Assembly (NCBI RefSeq): GCF_902706095.1
Contig: NZ_CACSJP010000012.1
Coordinates: forward strand, 62,001 to 126,000
Origin: Rhizobium sp. 18065
Lineage (GTDB): Bacteria; Pseudomonadota; Alphaproteobacteria; Rhizobiales; Rhizobiaceae
Reading direction: 5' to 3'
Length of the DNA stretch: 64,000 nt
Numbering within the stretch: the stretch's first letter is position 1; each line of letters opens with the position of its first letter. The position numbers were made by a program, and so were the translations under genes. Positions 63,894-64,000 of the stretch are shown piece after piece. The notes under the pieces were generated by a model, which saw nothing but the letters and a program-made list of their open reading frames with translations, was not told the origin of the DNA and ran no database searches.

Positions 63894-64000
63894 TCAGTCG
63901 AGCCGCATCGCGATGCCGGATTCGGCCATGTAGGCCTTGGCCTCGGCGATCGAATAGGTGCCGAAGTGGAAGATAGAAGCGGCAAGCACGGCCGTTGCAT
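63894..64000 (-). CDS. hisF: Imidazole glycerol phosphate synthase subunit HisF (3' end only)
   Basis: Only the last 34 codons are in the window. They read [20 protein letters not shown] and end GIAMRLD before TGA. The HFGTYS segment is the conserved C-terminal phosphate-binding strand of HisF. The rest of the gene lies beyond the right edge. Confidence 0.92.
   Translation of the reverse strand, partial: ATAVLAASIFHFGTYSIAEAKAYMAESGIAMRLD

Overview
This window is a piece of core chromosome from an alphaproteobacterium of the Rhizobiales, most likely Rhizobiaceae. The evidence is gene content and order: parA-parB-rsmG-mnmG-mnmE-rho-hemJ-hemE on one side of an origin and ppsR-maf-aroE-coaE-dnaQ-secB on the other; trpFBA-accD-folC; addBA; a DivL-type kinase; and chvI-chvG-hprK-manX-HPr-ahcY beside pckA. 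Species cannot be fixed from the sequence alone. I see no rRNA, tRNA, CRISPR array, insertion sequence or prophage. Most of the window is densely packed housekeeping genes, and many neighbours overlap by 1 to 11 bases.

Layout. 1-8.7 kb: rsmB (cut by the left edge), htpX, a small SDHAF4-like protein, a secreted nuclease, acsA, the cell-cycle regulator trcR, prpE and a YggS-type PLP protein. 8.9-13.0 kb: leuS-lptE-holA. 13.0-21.7 kb, leftward: parB, parA, rsmG, mnmG, mnmE, rho, hemJ, hemE. 21.73-22.13 kb: a gene-free, AT-rich segment with several DnaA boxes that I read as the chromosomal origin oriC. 22.1-25.7 kb, rightward: ppsR, maf, aroE, coaE, dnaQ. 25.8-32.3 kb: secB and fxsA leftward, then a Tim44-like gene, mltA, an Smr gene, an XRE regulator and gyrB. 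32.4-41.1 kb: a nitroreductase, phaZ, a DUF2852 gene, a YgjP-like peptidase, trpF-trpB-trpA-accD-folC. 41.2-53.2 kb, leftward: divL, a tsaE-amgK fusion, murU, addB, addA, trxA. 53.4-58.8 kb, leftward: chvI, chvG, hprK, manX, HPr and ahcY. 59.2-64 kb: pckA, arfB, a BON-LysM gene and alkB rightward, then coaA, hisE and the end of hisF leftward.

How the parts fit. The centre is a replication and segregation region. It holds oriC, ParA/ParB, and five parS-like CACGTG palindromes at about 15.35, 17.30, 23.58, 32.37 and 32.39 kb, flanking oriC on both sides. Replication genes (gyrB, holA, dnaQ) and regulators of the alphaproteobacterial cell cycle (TrcR, DivL) lie nearby. The DivL-type kinase has tyrosine where histidine kinases carry the phospho-accepting histidine. 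A second theme is envelope and carbon sensing: ChvG/ChvI next to an HPr kinase, an EIIA-Man and an HPr with no sugar transporter, plus a TsaE-AmgK/MurU pair that links tRNA modification to cell-wall recycling.

I found no clearly new multi-gene system. The points most worth checking are the oriC/parS architecture (including an inverted parS pair beside a 44-bp perfect palindrome), the TsaE-AmgK fusion, a terminator hairpin lying inside the start of alkB, candidate operators upstream of pckA, phaZ, ahcY and gyrB, and the loss of metal-binding cysteines in AccD and AddB.
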